This document shows, piece after piece, positions 8,617-17,527 of a DNA stretch of 64,000 nt. Made by a program: the position numbers and the translations under genes. This DNA comes from Paraburkholderia unamae (GTDB taxonomy: Bacteria; Pseudomonadota; Gammaproteobacteria; Burkholderiales; Burkholderiaceae), in NCBI RefSeq assembly GCF_003268775.1, contig NZ_QLSU01000011.1, positions 62,001-126,000 on the forward strand. Reading direction: 5' to 3'. The stretch's first letter is position 1, and every line of letters starts with the position of its first letter. The notes under the pieces are model-generated. The model saw nothing but the letters and a program-made list of their open reading frames with translations. It was not told the origin of the DNA and ran no database searches.

Positions 8617-9344
8617 CAGTTTTCTTCATCGGCGCGGGTCCGGGCGACCCCGAGCTGATCACCGTGAAGGGCCAGCGCCTCGTGCGCAGTTGCCCGGTCA
8701 TCCTCTATGCGGGGTCGCTCGTGCCGCCCGCCGTGCTCGAAGGCCACCGCGCGCACAAGGTGGTGGACACCGCGCCGCTCACGCTCGACGAGATCGTCGC
8801 CTTGCTCGAAGACGCGCATGCACAGGGGCTGGACGTCGCACGCGTGCATTCGGGCGACCCTTCGCTCTATGGCGCGATCGGCGAGCAGATCCGGCGCTTG
8901 CGCATGCTCGGCATTCCTTATGAAGTCGTGCCCGGCGTGACCGCGACCGCCGCGTGCGCCGCCGCGCTCGGCAGCGAACTCACGCTGCCCGGCATTTCGC
9001 AGACGCTGATTCTCACGCGCTACGCCACGAAAACGTCGATGCCCGAAGGCGAGCAGCTTGGCGATCTCGCGCGCCACAAGGCGACGCTCGCCATTCACCT
9101 TGGCGTGCGCCACATCGCGCGCATTGTCGAGGAATTGCTGCCGCACTATGGCGAAGATTGCCCGGTTGCGGTGATCTATCGCGCGAGCTGGCCCGACGAG
9201 GAACGCGTGACCGGCACGCTCGCGGACATCGCGCAAAAAGTGCAGGCCACCGATATCGAACGCACGGCGCTCATTCTCGTCGGGCGTGTGCTTGCGGCCG
9301 AAGGGTTCGCCGATTCGACGCTGTATGGGGCGTCGAAGCGCTAG
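8613..9344 (+). CDS. cobM: Precorrin-4 C11-methyltransferase
   Basis: 243 residues. The N-terminus MTVFFIGAGPGDPELITVKG has the SAM-binding GAGPGDPE loop; HSGDPSLYGAIGEQ and VPGVTATAACAAALG are typical of CobM/CbiF. It methylates C11 of precorrin-4. Last gene of the cobLKM operon, four bases from converging on the MarR gene. CobF or CbiD, needed for the next (C1) methylation, is not in the window. Confidence 0.93.
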   Translation: MTVFFIGAGPGDPELITVKGQRLVRSCPVILYAGSLVPPAVLEGHRAHKVVDTAPLTLDEIVALLEDAHAQGLDVARVHSGDPSLYGAIGEQIRRLRMLGIPYEVVPGVTATAACAAALGSELTLPGISQTLILTRYATKTSMPEGEQLGDLARHKATLAIHLGVRHIARIVEELLPHYGEDCPVAVIYRASWPDEERVTGTLADIAQKVQATDIERTALILVGRVLAAEGFADSTLYGASKR

Positions 9345-9347
9345 GTT

Positions 9348-9794
9348 TCAGGAAAGCGCGCGCAAGTGCGCGCGCAGCTTGTCGACCTCGCCTTCGGCAA
9401 ACGGTTGTTCGATTGCCTCGTGCGTTTGCTGCCACAAAGGAAACGCCTCGTTGAGCAGTTGATGCCCCTCGGGCGTGAGGCTCAGGAGGCGGCTGCGCTT
9501 GTCCTCCGGGTCCTGCTCGATCACCACCAGGCCGCGCCGCTCCAGCGGCTTGAGCGCGGCGGTGAGCGTGGTGCGGTCCATGGCCAGCAGCGACGCCACG
9601 TCTTTCATGGCCGGTGGATGCGGCCGGTTCAGCGACATCAGCAGCGAGAACTGCCCGTTCGTGAGGTCGAGCGGGCGCAAAACCTCGTCGAAAATGCGCG
9701 CAAGGTTGCGCGCCGCCCGCTGCATATGCAAGCACAGGCAGCAATCGCGCACCAATAGCGTGGTTTCGAAGGGGAGTTTCTTTGCGCTGGCCAT
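9348..9794 (-). CDS. MarR-family transcriptional repressor
   Basis: 148 residues, a typical MarR length. The winged helix lies around 45-110: NGQFSLLMSLNRPHPPAMKD, the recognition-helix part MDRTTLTAALKPLERRGLV, and the wing PEDKRSRLLSLTPEG. Near the N-terminus is a Cys cluster, RDCCLCLHM, residues about 17-25, which might sense oxidants or electrophiles. It is divergent from the YCII/GST gene pair, with a perfect palindrome in between, and so probably represses that pair. Confidence 0.88.
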   Translation of the reverse strand: MASAKKLPFETTLLVRDCCLCLHMQRAARNLARIFDEVLRPLDLTNGQFSLLMSLNRPHPPAMKDVASLLAMDRTTLTAALKPLERRGLVVIEQDPEDKRSRLLSLTPEGHQLLNEAFPLWQQTHEAIEQPFAEGEVDKLRAHLRALS

Positions 9795-9795
9795 G

Positions 9796-9824
9796 TTGCA
9801 ATTGTGTTGATATCAACCTATTCT
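9796..9824 (+). promoter_or_regulatory. Promoter with MarR-type operator for the YCII/GST pair
   Basis: TTGCAA (9796-9801) and TATTCT (9819-9824) are 17 bases apart, a good sigma-70 spacing. The spacer contains the perfect palindrome GTTGATATCAAC (9806-9817), the size and form of MarR-family sites. A bound dimer would cover the core promoter and lie just before the divergent MarR start codon. Confidence 0.6.
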
Positions 9825-9908
9825 GTCAAGGCCGGAGGGGCGACCCGACGTTGCCCTGGTTTCACACCCGCCATCGCGCCGGCACCCAGATCAGCAGACG
9901 GAGGACAC

Positions 9909-10274
9909 ATGAGCGATCAGAAGCTGTTTCTCGCGGTATTTCTCGGCACTAAGGACAACCCGCGCATGAAGGCGTGGTCGGCGCTTTCCGATGCAGAGCG
10001 GCACGCGCGGGAAAAGGAGGGCATTGCGGCATGGCATGCGTGGGTCGAAAAGCACAAGGCGTCGATCGCCGATTTTGGCGGGCCGGTCGGCAAGACGAAA
10101 TCCATCGGCGAAAAGGGCGTCGTGGATACGTCCAACGCGCTATCGGGCTTCACGGTCGTGCGTGCGGCGTCGCATGAAGAGGCCGCGAAGCTGTTCGAAG
10201 GTCACCCGCATTTCTCGATTTTCCCCGGCGATTCCGTCGAAGTGATGCCGGTTCTACCGATTCCCGGCGCCTGA
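9909..10274 (+). CDS. YCII-related small protein
   Basis: 121 residues beginning MSDQKLFLAVFLGTKDNPRM. It shows the dimeric alpha/beta (ferredoxin-like) pattern of YCII/DGPF proteins, with AFxG-like KSIGEKGVVDTSNALSGFTV and EAAKLFEGHPHFSIFPGDSV near the C-terminus. Biochemical role unknown; such proteins are often stress-linked. The start at 9909 follows GGAGGAC. It precedes a GST gene by 13 bases, so the two are almost certainly one operon under the divergent MarR regulator. Confidence 0.75.
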   Translation: MSDQKLFLAVFLGTKDNPRMKAWSALSDAERHAREKEGIAAWHAWVEKHKASIADFGGPVGKTKSIGEKGVVDTSNALSGFTVVRAASHEEAAKLFEGHPHFSIFPGDSVEVMPVLPIPGA

Positions 10275-10287
10275 ACGGAGGCTTGCC

Positions 10288-10905
10288 ATGAGACTTTACG
10301 GATTTGCCGGCACGCGCTCGCAGCGCGCGCTGTGGGGCCTGAAGGAAGTCGACGCCGACTTCGAATTCGTCTCGGTCAATCTGCTCGAAGGCGAGCACCG
10401 GCGGCCCGAATACCTGCGCGTCAATCCGGCCGGCAAGGTGCCCGTGCTGATCGACGGCGACCGTGTGATTCCCGAGTCGGCGGCGATCGTGCTGTATCTC
10501 GCGGACAAGTATCCGGAGAAGGGACTCTTGCCCACGAATCTCGACGAACGGGCGCAGGCCTATCGCTGGACGCTGTTCGCCGTCACCGAGCTTGAGCAGC
10601 CGCTCTGGAGAATCACGCGGCACTCGTTTCTTTATCCGCCGGACAAGCGACTTCCGGCCGATATCGAGCTGGCGCGCGAGGACTTCAAGACCATGGCGGC
10701 GGTGCTCGACAAGCATCTCGAAGGGCGCGAGTTCATCGTCGGCAACCGGCTCTCGGTTGCGGACTGCGTGACGGTGTACCTGATGGACTGGGCCAACGAA
10801 GTGCAGTTGCTCGAAGGCTTTCCGCGCTTGCAGGCGTATCTGGAGCATCTGTATGCGCGGCCCGAGGCGCCGCAGCGTATTGCCGATGCGCGCAAGGCCG
10901 CATAA
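10288..10905 (+). CDS. Glutathione S-transferase
   Basis: 205 residues with the two GST parts. The thioredoxin-like N-terminal domain (MRLYGFAGTRSQRALWGL, then NPAGKVPVLIDG and the glutathione gamma-glutamyl-binding ESAAIVLYLADKYP) covers about 1-80. The helical C-terminal domain covers about 90-200 (GREFIVGNRLSVADCVTVY). GGAGG lies before the ATG. Its role is probably glutathione conjugation or peroxide/electrophile defence, consistent with MarR control. Substrate unknown. Confidence 0.88.
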   Translation: MRLYGFAGTRSQRALWGLKEVDADFEFVSVNLLEGEHRRPEYLRVNPAGKVPVLIDGDRVIPESAAIVLYLADKYPEKGLLPTNLDERAQAYRWTLFAVTELEQPLWRITRHSFLYPPDKRLPADIELAREDFKTMAAVLDKHLEGREFIVGNRLSVADCVTVYLMDWANEVQLLEGFPRLQAYLEHLYARPEAPQRIADARKAA

Positions 10906-10943
10906 AAAAACAGCCCGATCAGTACCGACTGATCGGGCTGTTT
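10904..10943. terminator. Bidirectional intrinsic terminator
   Basis: CAGCCCGATCAGT (10911-10923) pairs exactly with 10928-10940 around a four-base loop. It is flanked by AAAAAAA on the left and TTT on the right, so it can end both the GST transcript and the convergent symporter transcript. Confidence 0.85.
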
Positions 10944-10962
10944 CCCTGAAACGTCATGTCAA

Positions 10963-12438
10963 TCAATGCGCCCGCGCATGCTCGTGATCCACATGCGTGC
11001 GCGGTTGCGTCACCATGCTCACCACGGCGAGCACGATCACGTTCACGAACAGCGCGAGGAAGCCGATGTTGACGTCCTTGATCGCATCCGGTGCGAACGG
11101 AATCAGTTGCGCCACGCTCAGGTGCGTGAGCGTCGTGATGATGACCACGAGCACGCCCGCCAGGATGCCGCAGAACGCGCCTTGCTTCGTCACGCGATTG
11201 CGCGGCGAGAGGCTGCACACCAACGCCGGGAACAACTGCGTGACGAAGTTGTAGCCCATCAGCAGCAGCGCGACGATCGTTTCGCCGCCGCGCAGCGTGA
11301 AGCCCACCGCCACGAGTGCGATCACCGGCACGAAGAGGCGCGCGAGCTTCGCCACGCGCGCGTCGTCGGCGTTCTTCACGAGGCCGCCGCGATACACGTC
11401 GTTGGCGAGCAGCGTGGAAGCCGTGGTGAGGATCATCGAGCCCGGCACGAGTGCGGTGAGCACGCCGGCCGCGCCGATCACGCCCACGAACCACGGATCG
11501 AACGTTTGCAGCGCGAGACGGAAGAGCGAGAGATCGATGTCGGCGCCCTTGAGGCCCGGCACCTTGAGCACCGCCGCGAAACCGCAGAAAAACACGAACA
11601 GCAGGATGAGCTGGTAAAGCGGCAGGATCATCGCGTTGCGGCGGAAAATGCGTTCGTTCTTTGCGGTATAGACCGACATGAACGTGTGCGGCCACATGAA
11701 GAAACCGAGCGCCGTGAGCAGCACGGTGGACTGGAACCACGTCACGCTCTGGCCGCGCGGCGCGAAGGTGAGGAAGCCGGGCTTGGCGGCGTCGATGGCG
11801 CGGAACATCTCGCTCATGCTGCCGTAGTGGTGAATCGGCAGGTAGATGCCGAGGAACACGGCGATGGCGAGAATCATCGTGTCCTTCACGACCGAGTTCC
11901 ATGCGCAGCCGCGCACGCCTGAAGCGATCACATAGGCCGTGACCACGATCGCACCGATCCAGATGGCCGCCGTCGACGAAACCGCGCCATACGAGGCCGT
12001 CGTCACGATGATGCCGAGGCCCTTGAGTTGCAGCACGAGATAGGGCACCAGCGCGAGCACGCCCACGCACGCCACGAGCACGCCGAGTGCGGGGCTCTGG
12101 TATTTGCGCGCGAAAAAGTGCGGCTGCGAAACGAGCCGGTGCTGCTTCGCGAAGCGCCATACGGGCGGCAGCATCCAGTACGAGAGGATGTACGCAAGCG
12201 TGCCGTAAGCCAGAATGTAATAGACGGGCGCGCCCTTGCCGTACGCGAAGCCGCTGCCGCCCAGAAACGTGAAGGTCGTGTAGATCTCGCCCGCCATCAG
12301 CAGGAACACGAACGCGGTACCGAAGCTGCGCCCGCCCACCGACCACTGCTCGAGACTCATGTCGTGCCCGCGACGGGCTCGCACGCCGAGGTAGAGCGCG
12401 ACGACGGTGATCGCCGCGATGATGAGGAGGGCGCTCAT
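10963..12438 (-). CDS. Sodium:solute symporter (SSS family, MctP-like)
   Basis: 491 residues, about 13 hydrophobic segments, with the SSS features YGKGAPVYYILAYGTLAYI, KDTMILAIAVFLGIY, GFFMWPHTFMSVYTAKN and a late PGSMILTTASTLLANDVYR. It is an inner-membrane, sodium-coupled transporter. The pairing with a tiny DUF3311 protein and the sequence style resemble monocarboxylate (lactate/pyruvate-type) permeases such as MctP, but the substrate is inferred. The C-terminus is His-rich (HVDHEHARAH). The start ATG overlaps the DUF3311 stop (ATGA). Confidence 0.85.
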   Translation of the reverse strand: MSALLIIAAITVVALYLGVRARRGHDMSLEQWSVGGRSFGTAFVFLLMAGEIYTTFTFLGGSGFAYGKGAPVYYILAYGTLAYILSYWMLPPVWRFAKQHRLVSQPHFFARKYQSPALGVLVACVGVLALVPYLVLQLKGLGIIVTTASYGAVSSTAAIWIGAIVVTAYVIASGVRGCAWNSVVKDTMILAIAVFLGIYLPIHHYGSMSEMFRAIDAAKPGFLTFAPRGQSVTWFQSTVLLTALGFFMWPHTFMSVYTAKNERIFRRNAMILPLYQLILLFVFFCGFAAVLKVPGLKGADIDLSLFRLALQTFDPWFVGVIGAAGVLTALVPGSMILTTASTLLANDVYRGGLVKNADDARVAKLARLFVPVIALVAVGFTLRGGETIVALLLMGYNFVTQLFPALVCSLSPRNRVTKQGAFCGILAGVLVVIITTLTHLSVAQLIPFAPDAIKDVNIGFLALFVNVIVLAVVSMVTQPRTHVDHEHARAH

Positions 12439-12650
12439 GGCCGCACCTCCGCATCCATGTCGGCCGCGGTCCGGTTGACGGGATCGAGCCGGTAGATGAT
12501 CCCCATGATCGCCGCGGTCAGCACGACCCACATGACGATCCACGCGAGCACGAGCGGCATGCCGAGCACGAGCGGCTCGGTGCGATTGACGAACGGCACC
12601 CCCAGAAGGATGCCGATAAAGGGCAAGGCAGCGAGCAACCTCAGTGACAT
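12435..12650 (-). CDS. DUF3311 small membrane protein, symporter partner
   Basis: 71 residues with two transmembrane helices (LLAALPFIGILLGVPFVN and GMPLVLAWIVMWVVLTAAIM) and a short polar C-terminus. This matches DUF3311 proteins, which are regularly encoded just before SSS symporters. It is probably a small accessory subunit, by analogy with YhdT/PanF-type pairs; this role is inferred. The ATG at 12650 follows GGAG. First gene of a two-gene operon. Confidence 0.82.
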   Translation of the reverse strand: MSLRLLAALPFIGILLGVPFVNRTEPLVLGMPLVLAWIVMWVVLTAAIMGIIYRLDPVNRTAADMDAEVRP

Positions 12651-12907
12651 GGCAACTCCTCTTTCATATGAGAAGAAAAGAAACGTCGCGCCGGGGTGCG
12701 AGGCAATCCACTCTATGCTTGTGAACGCGCCCCGTAAAGCTGCCAAAATTACTGAAGGGTTTGCCGGGAAGGGACGGTAAATATTGGTGCAACGCGCCAT
12801 TTTTCGGGGATCGGGGCGACATCGATCAGGCACGCGAAACGCCGATCCGGCTACACTTCTCGCAGCCCGGCGCGCCGTACGCCGCTTGCCTTTAACGGAT
12901 CGACTTC

Positions 12908-13585
12908 ATGATCGAAAGCCTGATTTCAGACATCCTGTTCGGTTTCACCGGACTGATCAGCATCATCAACCCCATTGGCGTCGCCTTTGTCTTTCTCGAC
13001 CGTACCGCGAACCTCACCGACGAAGAACGTCGCCTGCTCGCCAAGCGCGTGGCGATCAACGCGTTCTTCGTGCTGGTCGCGGCGTTTTTCGTCGGCACGC
13101 CCATCCTGCATTTCTTCGGCATTTCGATGGAAGCGCTGCGTATCGGCGGCGGCCTCGCGGTGGCCGTGAGCGGCTGGCAAATGCTCAATGCGCCCGAGCC
13201 CGAACCGGCCTCGGTCGATCACCCGATCAAGCCCATGAGCGCGAGTTCGGCTTCCGGCAAGGCCTTTTTCCCGCTGACGATTCCGCTCACCACCGGCCCC
13301 GGCTCCATCGCTACGGCCATCGCGCTGAACGCCAACCGCACGCACAAGCTGTCGGCGTGGCTGCTTTCGAGCTTCGCATCGATCGTGATTTCCACGCTTG
13401 TCATGCTGGTGATCTATTACGTATACAGCCGCGCCGCGCGGCTTTCGCAATACCTCGGTGTGGAGGGCACGCGCGTGGCCATGCGCGTATCGTCGTTCTT
13501 GCTCCTGTGCATCGGGGTGCAGATCATACTCACAGGATTGACCGGCTTTCTCACGCCAATCGCCGACCTGCGCGCCGTGAAGTAA
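12908..13585 (+). CDS. MarC-family integral membrane protein
   Basis: 225 residues with six predicted membrane segments. The blocks ILFGFTGLISIINPIGVAFV, ISMEALRIGGGLAVAVSGWQ and FPLTIPLTTGPGSIATAIAL are characteristic of the MarC/UPF0056 family. The function of the family is unsettled; the old link to multiple antibiotic resistance in E. coli has not held up. It stands alone, divergent from the DUF3311/symporter operon across about 260 bases in which I see no clear signals. Confidence 0.88.
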   Translation: MIESLISDILFGFTGLISIINPIGVAFVFLDRTANLTDEERRLLAKRVAINAFFVLVAAFFVGTPILHFFGISMEALRIGGGLAVAVSGWQMLNAPEPEPASVDHPIKPMSASSASGKAFFPLTIPLTTGPGSIATAIALNANRTHKLSAWLLSSFASIVISTLVMLVIYYVYSRAARLSQYLGVEGTRVAMRVSSFLLLCIGVQIILTGLTGFLTPIADLRAVK

Positions 13586-13664
13586 GCGGTCTAAACAGGC
13601 GAAGCACGCAAGCTGAACACGCAAGCGGGCGGCATACGAAAGCAACCTTTCGAAGGAGACCATC

Positions 13665-14498
13665 ATGTGCCGCTGGCTAGCCTATTCCGGCAACCCCGTG
13701 CAGCTCGAAACCGTGCTGTTTCACGCACGCCATTCGCTGATCGACCAAAGCCTGCACTCCACCAAGGGTGCCACCACCACCAATGGCGACGGCTTCGGCA
13801 TGGGCTGGTTCCAGGACCCGCACGACATTCCGTATCGCTACCGCAGCGTGCATCCGGCCTGGAACGACCGCAACCTGCGCGAGCTTGCGCGCGCCGTGCA
13901 CGCGCCCATGTTCATTGCGCATATCCGTGCGGCGACCGATACGCCGGTGCAGGAGACCAACTGCCATCCGTTTCGCCACCGGCGCTGGATCTTCGCGCAC
14001 AACGGGCTGATTCGCAGCTACCCGCTCATCCGGCGCGACCTGCTCGTGGCGATCGATCCGGATCGTTTCAATGCGCTCGAAGGTTCGACCGATTCGGAAA
14101 CCATGTTCTATCTGGCGATGACATTCGGACTCGAAATCGAGCCCGTCACCGCGCTCGAACGCATGGCCGGTTTCGTCGAGGCCACCGCGAAAAAGCACGG
14201 CATCGAGCCGGCGCTGAACATGACGGTATGCGCGTGCGACGGCGAGCAGATCGTCGCCGCGCGCTATTCGAGCGAGCGTAATTCGCGCTCGCTTTTTCAC
14301 ACCACGTCGTTCCGGCATTTGCGCGAGCTGTATCCCGACGATCCGCGCATCACGGCGGCGGGCGACGACGCGTATCTGCTCGTCTCCGAGCCGCTGGGCG
14401 ACCGGCCCGAGGTCTGGGCCGAGGTGCCGGAGTCGACAGCGATTGTCGTGCGCGGGGCCGAGGTGGAATACCGACCGTTCGTGCCCGTCGCGCCTTAA
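13665..14498 (+). CDS. Class II glutamine amidotransferase (YafJ-like)
   Basis: 277 residues. It starts MCRWLAYSGNP, so removal of Met exposes Cys2 as the N-terminal nucleophile of an Ntn hydrolase. NGDGFGMGWF, IRAATDTPVQETNCHPF and FAHNG are the conserved glutaminase blocks. It has only the glutaminase-type domain, as in YafJ and EgtC-like proteins; the acceptor reaction is unknown. AAGGAGA is placed seven bases before the ATG. No obvious partner gene flanks it. Confidence 0.85.
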   Translation: MCRWLAYSGNPVQLETVLFHARHSLIDQSLHSTKGATTTNGDGFGMGWFQDPHDIPYRYRSVHPAWNDRNLRELARAVHAPMFIAHIRAATDTPVQETNCHPFRHRRWIFAHNGLIRSYPLIRRDLLVAIDPDRFNALEGSTDSETMFYLAMTFGLEIEPVTALERMAGFVEATAKKHGIEPALNMTVCACDGEQIVAARYSSERNSRSLFHTTSFRHLRELYPDDPRITAAGDDAYLLVSEPLGDRPEVWAEVPESTAIVVRGAEVEYRPFVPVAP

Positions 14499-14521
14499 GG
14501 CGGGTTGAGCGCGCCAGCGGC

Positions 14522-16507
14522 TTAGCGCTTGCGCCGCGCCGCCGCGAGGGCGATCGCTTCGTCGAACAGCGCGGCGTCCACCGGCTTCACGAGATGCATC
14601 TCGAAGCCCGCCTCGCGCGTGAGTTCGACGTCGGCGGCCTGGCCAAAGCCCGTCATCGCCGCGAACATCGTGTGCGCGAGCGGGGGCAGCGCGCGCAGTT
14701 CGCGTAAGGCGGCATAGCCGTCGATTTCGGGCATGGCGATGTCGATGAACGCGACGTTCGGCGTGAAGCCGTCCACTTCCTCGCGCGCGTGCGCCGCGCT
14801 ATAGGCCACGCGCACGTCGTGCCCCTTGAGTTCGAGCAGCATCGCGAGGCTGTCGGCCGAGTCGCGGTTGTCGTCCACCACGAGCACGCGCATGGGCGGC
14901 ACGCCGGCTTCGGCGAGCGCCGCGAGTTCCGCCGCATTCGCCGTGAGCGGCGCGGCGTGCGCGGGATGCGTCGCTTCGCGCGCGAACGGCAGGCGGATCG
15001 TGAAGGTGCTGCCCTTTGCGTGGCCTTCGCTCGTGGCGGAAATCGTGCCGCCGTGCAACTCGATGAGCGAGCGGCACAGCATGAGGCCGATGCCGAGCCC
15101 GTTTTCGACCGGACCCGGCATCGAGCGGTCCTGGCTGAAGAGGCCGAAGATCGACTCGAAGGTGCCGGGACGCAGGCCGCGGCCCTCGTCGCTCACCTGG
15201 ATTTGCACGGCGCGCGCGGCGGGCCGCACGTCCACGACGATGCGGCTGCCGTCGGGCGAGAACTTCGAGGCGTTGTGCAGCAGGTTTTGCAGCACCTGAA
15301 CGAGACGCGTGTGATCGCCCGTCATGGTGAGCGGCGCGGCGGGCATGCGCACCTCCACGTGCTGGCTGCGCGCCGAGGTGAAAGGCTGCGCGGCGTCGAT
15401 GGCGTGCGTGACCACTTCGCACAAATCGAGCGGCGCCTCGCGCAGTTCGATCTTGCCCGAGGTGATGCGGCCGACGTCGAGCAGGTCGTCCACGAGCCGC
15501 GTGAGGTGCACGATCTGCCGGTCGATCATTTCGCGCGCGCGCTCGATCTCGGGGCTCGGCGCGTCCATGAGGCGCATGGTGGCCACGGCGTTGCGCACGG
15601 GCGCGAGCGGGTTGCGCAATTCGTGCGCGAGCATGGCGAGGAACTGCTTCATCTGCTCGCTCGAATGCTCCAGCTCGTCGGTGCGGCGGCTTTCGGTCAT
15701 GTCGCGCGTGACCTTGGCGAAACCGGTGAGGCGGCCGTGGCTGTCGTGCACCGCGGTGAGCGTGACGTTGGCCCAGAACATCGAGCCGTCCTTGCGCACG
15801 CGCCAGCCTTCGGTCGCCATGCGGCCCTCGTCGGCCGCGCGCCGCAGTTCACACTCGGGCAGGCCGGCGCTCACGTCCTCGGGCGGGTAGAACACGGAAA
15901 AATGCTGGCCGACGATCTCGGCCGGGCGGTAGCCCTTCAGGTTGGTCGCGCCGGTGTTCCAGCTCACCACGTAGCCCTGCGGATCGAGCATGAAGATCGC
16001 GTAGTCGGTCACGCTCTCCACGAGCAGGCGAAAGCGTTCTTCGGACAGGCGCAGCGCCTCGACCTGGCGCCGCTCGGCGGTGAGGTCGCGCGTGATCTTG
16101 GCGAAGCCCGAGAGCGAGCCGTCGCGCTCGCGCAGGGCGGTGATGACGACGTTGGCCCAGAACATCGTGCCGTCCTTGCGCACGCGCCAGCCTTCGTCGT
16201 TGAAGCGCCCGTGCAGCGCGGCCTGTTCCAGCTCGTGATCGGGCCAGCGGCGCGCCTTGGCTTCTTCGGTGTAAAAACGCGAGAAATGCTGCCCGATGAT
16301 CTCGTGCGCCTCGTAGCCCTTGATGCGGGCCGCGCCGCGATTCCAGCTCACGATGTGGCCGTGCGTGTCGAGCAGGAAGATTGCGTAGTCCTCGATGGGC
16401 TGCACGAGCGCCTCGAAGCGCCGTTCGCTATGGCCTTCGGTCGGGGGCTTTTCGGGAGGTTGCGCTGGGCTGCCGTGCGGGGCGATGCCGGAGTCGGGCG
16501 TCGTCAT
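14522..16507 (-). CDS. Hybrid sensor histidine kinase with two PAS domains and a C-terminal receiver
   Basis: 661 residues, no membrane segment, so cytoplasmic. PAS1 (about 30-150) and PAS2 (about 160-275) are very similar to each other (both have VSWN-GA, GQHFS-FY, EGWRVRKDG-MFWANV). The phosphoacceptor is His295 in LAHELRNPLAP. The HATPase has the N box NLLHNASKFS (about 409), DEGRGL and GLGIGLML. A receiver follows at about 539-655 with acidic pair VVDDNRDS and phosphorylatable Asp589 (FIDIAMPE). No response regulator is adjacent, so the phosphorelay partner is unknown. The C-terminal architecture resembles phytochrome-like and bacteriophytochrome-linked hybrid kinases, without a chromophore domain. 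Confidence 0.9.
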   Translation of the reverse strand: MTTPDSGIAPHGSPAQPPEKPPTEGHSERRFEALVQPIEDYAIFLLDTHGHIVSWNRGAARIKGYEAHEIIGQHFSRFYTEEAKARRWPDHELEQAALHGRFNDEGWRVRKDGTMFWANVVITALRERDGSLSGFAKITRDLTAERRQVEALRLSEERFRLLVESVTDYAIFMLDPQGYVVSWNTGATNLKGYRPAEIVGQHFSVFYPPEDVSAGLPECELRRAADEGRMATEGWRVRKDGSMFWANVTLTAVHDSHGRLTGFAKVTRDMTESRRTDELEHSSEQMKQFLAMLAHELRNPLAPVRNAVATMRLMDAPSPEIERAREMIDRQIVHLTRLVDDLLDVGRITSGKIELREAPLDLCEVVTHAIDAAQPFTSARSQHVEVRMPAAPLTMTGDHTRLVQVLQNLLHNASKFSPDGSRIVVDVRPAARAVQIQVSDEGRGLRPGTFESIFGLFSQDRSMPGPVENGLGIGLMLCRSLIELHGGTISATSEGHAKGSTFTIRLPFAREATHPAHAAPLTANAAELAALAEAGVPPMRVLVVDDNRDSADSLAMLLELKGHDVRVAYSAAHAREEVDGFTPNVAFIDIAMPEIDGYAALRELRALPPLAHTMFAAMTGFGQAADVELTREAGFEMHLVKPVDAALFDEAIALAAARRKR

Positions 16508-16567
16508 GGTCCTCGGGTCTGGAATGAGCCTCTTGAATGGACGCCCGCGCGCGGCGGGCGCCGCAGC

Positions 16568-17527
16568 TTACCACGCTCGCTGGCCCGAGCGGTCGTACTT
16601 TTCGGCCATGGCCGGAATACCTGCGCGCACGTGGCGTTCCGCGCGGCGCACCTGGCGCGTGAGCAGCACGACGTGCGGCGGCACCACGCGGCGCCGGCGC
16701 CAGGTCCAGAACGCGCCGCGCAGCAGCGCCACGCCGGCGGGCCCGAGCGAGCGCTGGCGCGCGAACACGGCGAGCGCGCGCCCGGTGGCCGCGAGCGCGT
16801 CGCGCATGGGCAGGCGCATCCAGGCAACCCAGGCCGCGTTGCGCGCGCGCGCACAATGCTGCGCGCGCGTGAACCAGTGATACAGCGGCTCGCGATGTGC
16901 GAGCGCCTGCTCGCAGTAGGCGATCTGATGGCCGGCCGCAAGCAGGTCGAGCGCGGCGAGTTCCTCCGCGCCGCCGTGCGAGAGCCGTGCTTCGTAGCCG
17001 CCGAGCGCGCGGAACACGCTCGCGCGGAAAATGCACGCGCCCGCCATGAAATTTGCGAGCACCGGGCCGGCGGGGTTGTCGGCGCCGGGCGAGGTGGCGG
17101 CGAGCATCAGGCAGGCCGGGTGGATCTCGCGCTCGTCGCCGCCGACCACGCGCGCGTTGAGCACGGCCACCTGCGCGTGGGCGTCGAGCAGCTTCGCCGC
17201 GCGGGCAAGCGCGCCCGGCGCGAACCAGGTGCCGTCATCGCAGCACGCGACATACTCGGTGCGGGCAAGCAGCACGGCGCGATTGAAGCCGGCCATGCCG
17301 CGGTCACCCAGCGACTGCACGATGCGCACCTGCGGGAACAACGAGGCCAGCAGGCTCACGGTGGAGTCGGTGGAGCCGTTGTCGGCCACGATGACGTCGG
17401 GCTGCTCGGGAAGCGCGGTGAGGCGCGCAACGGTATCGACGACCTGACGCACGTGGTTGCGCGTGAGCACGACCACTGTCACGCGCGGCGCGCTTGGGGA
17501 ACCGGAGGCATGGGCGGAGGCATTCAT
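16568..17527 (-). CDS. Family 2 glycosyltransferase
   Basis: 319 residues. The GT-A fold is visible in RVTVVVLTRNHVRQVVDTVA, VIVADNGSTDSTVSLL and the metal-binding-type VACCDDGTWF region, within residues about 15-130. No transmembrane segment is obvious. It probably transfers a sugar to a surface glycan or lipid-linked acceptor, but no polysaccharide genes flank it, so the product is unknown. No good ribosome-binding site precedes the chosen ATG at 17527. Confidence 0.8.
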   Translation of the reverse strand: MNASAHASGSPSAPRVTVVVLTRNHVRQVVDTVARLTALPEQPDVIVADNGSTDSTVSLLASLFPQVRIVQSLGDRGMAGFNRAVLLARTEYVACCDDGTWFAPGALARAAKLLDAHAQVAVLNARVVGGDEREIHPACLMLAATSPGADNPAGPVLANFMAGACIFRASVFRALGGYEARLSHGGAEELAALDLLAAGHQIAYCEQALAHREPLYHWFTRAQHCARARNAAWVAWMRLPMRDALAATGRALAVFARQRSLGPAGVALLRGAFWTWRRRRVVPPHVVLLTRQVRRAERHVRAGIPAMAEKYDRSGQRAW

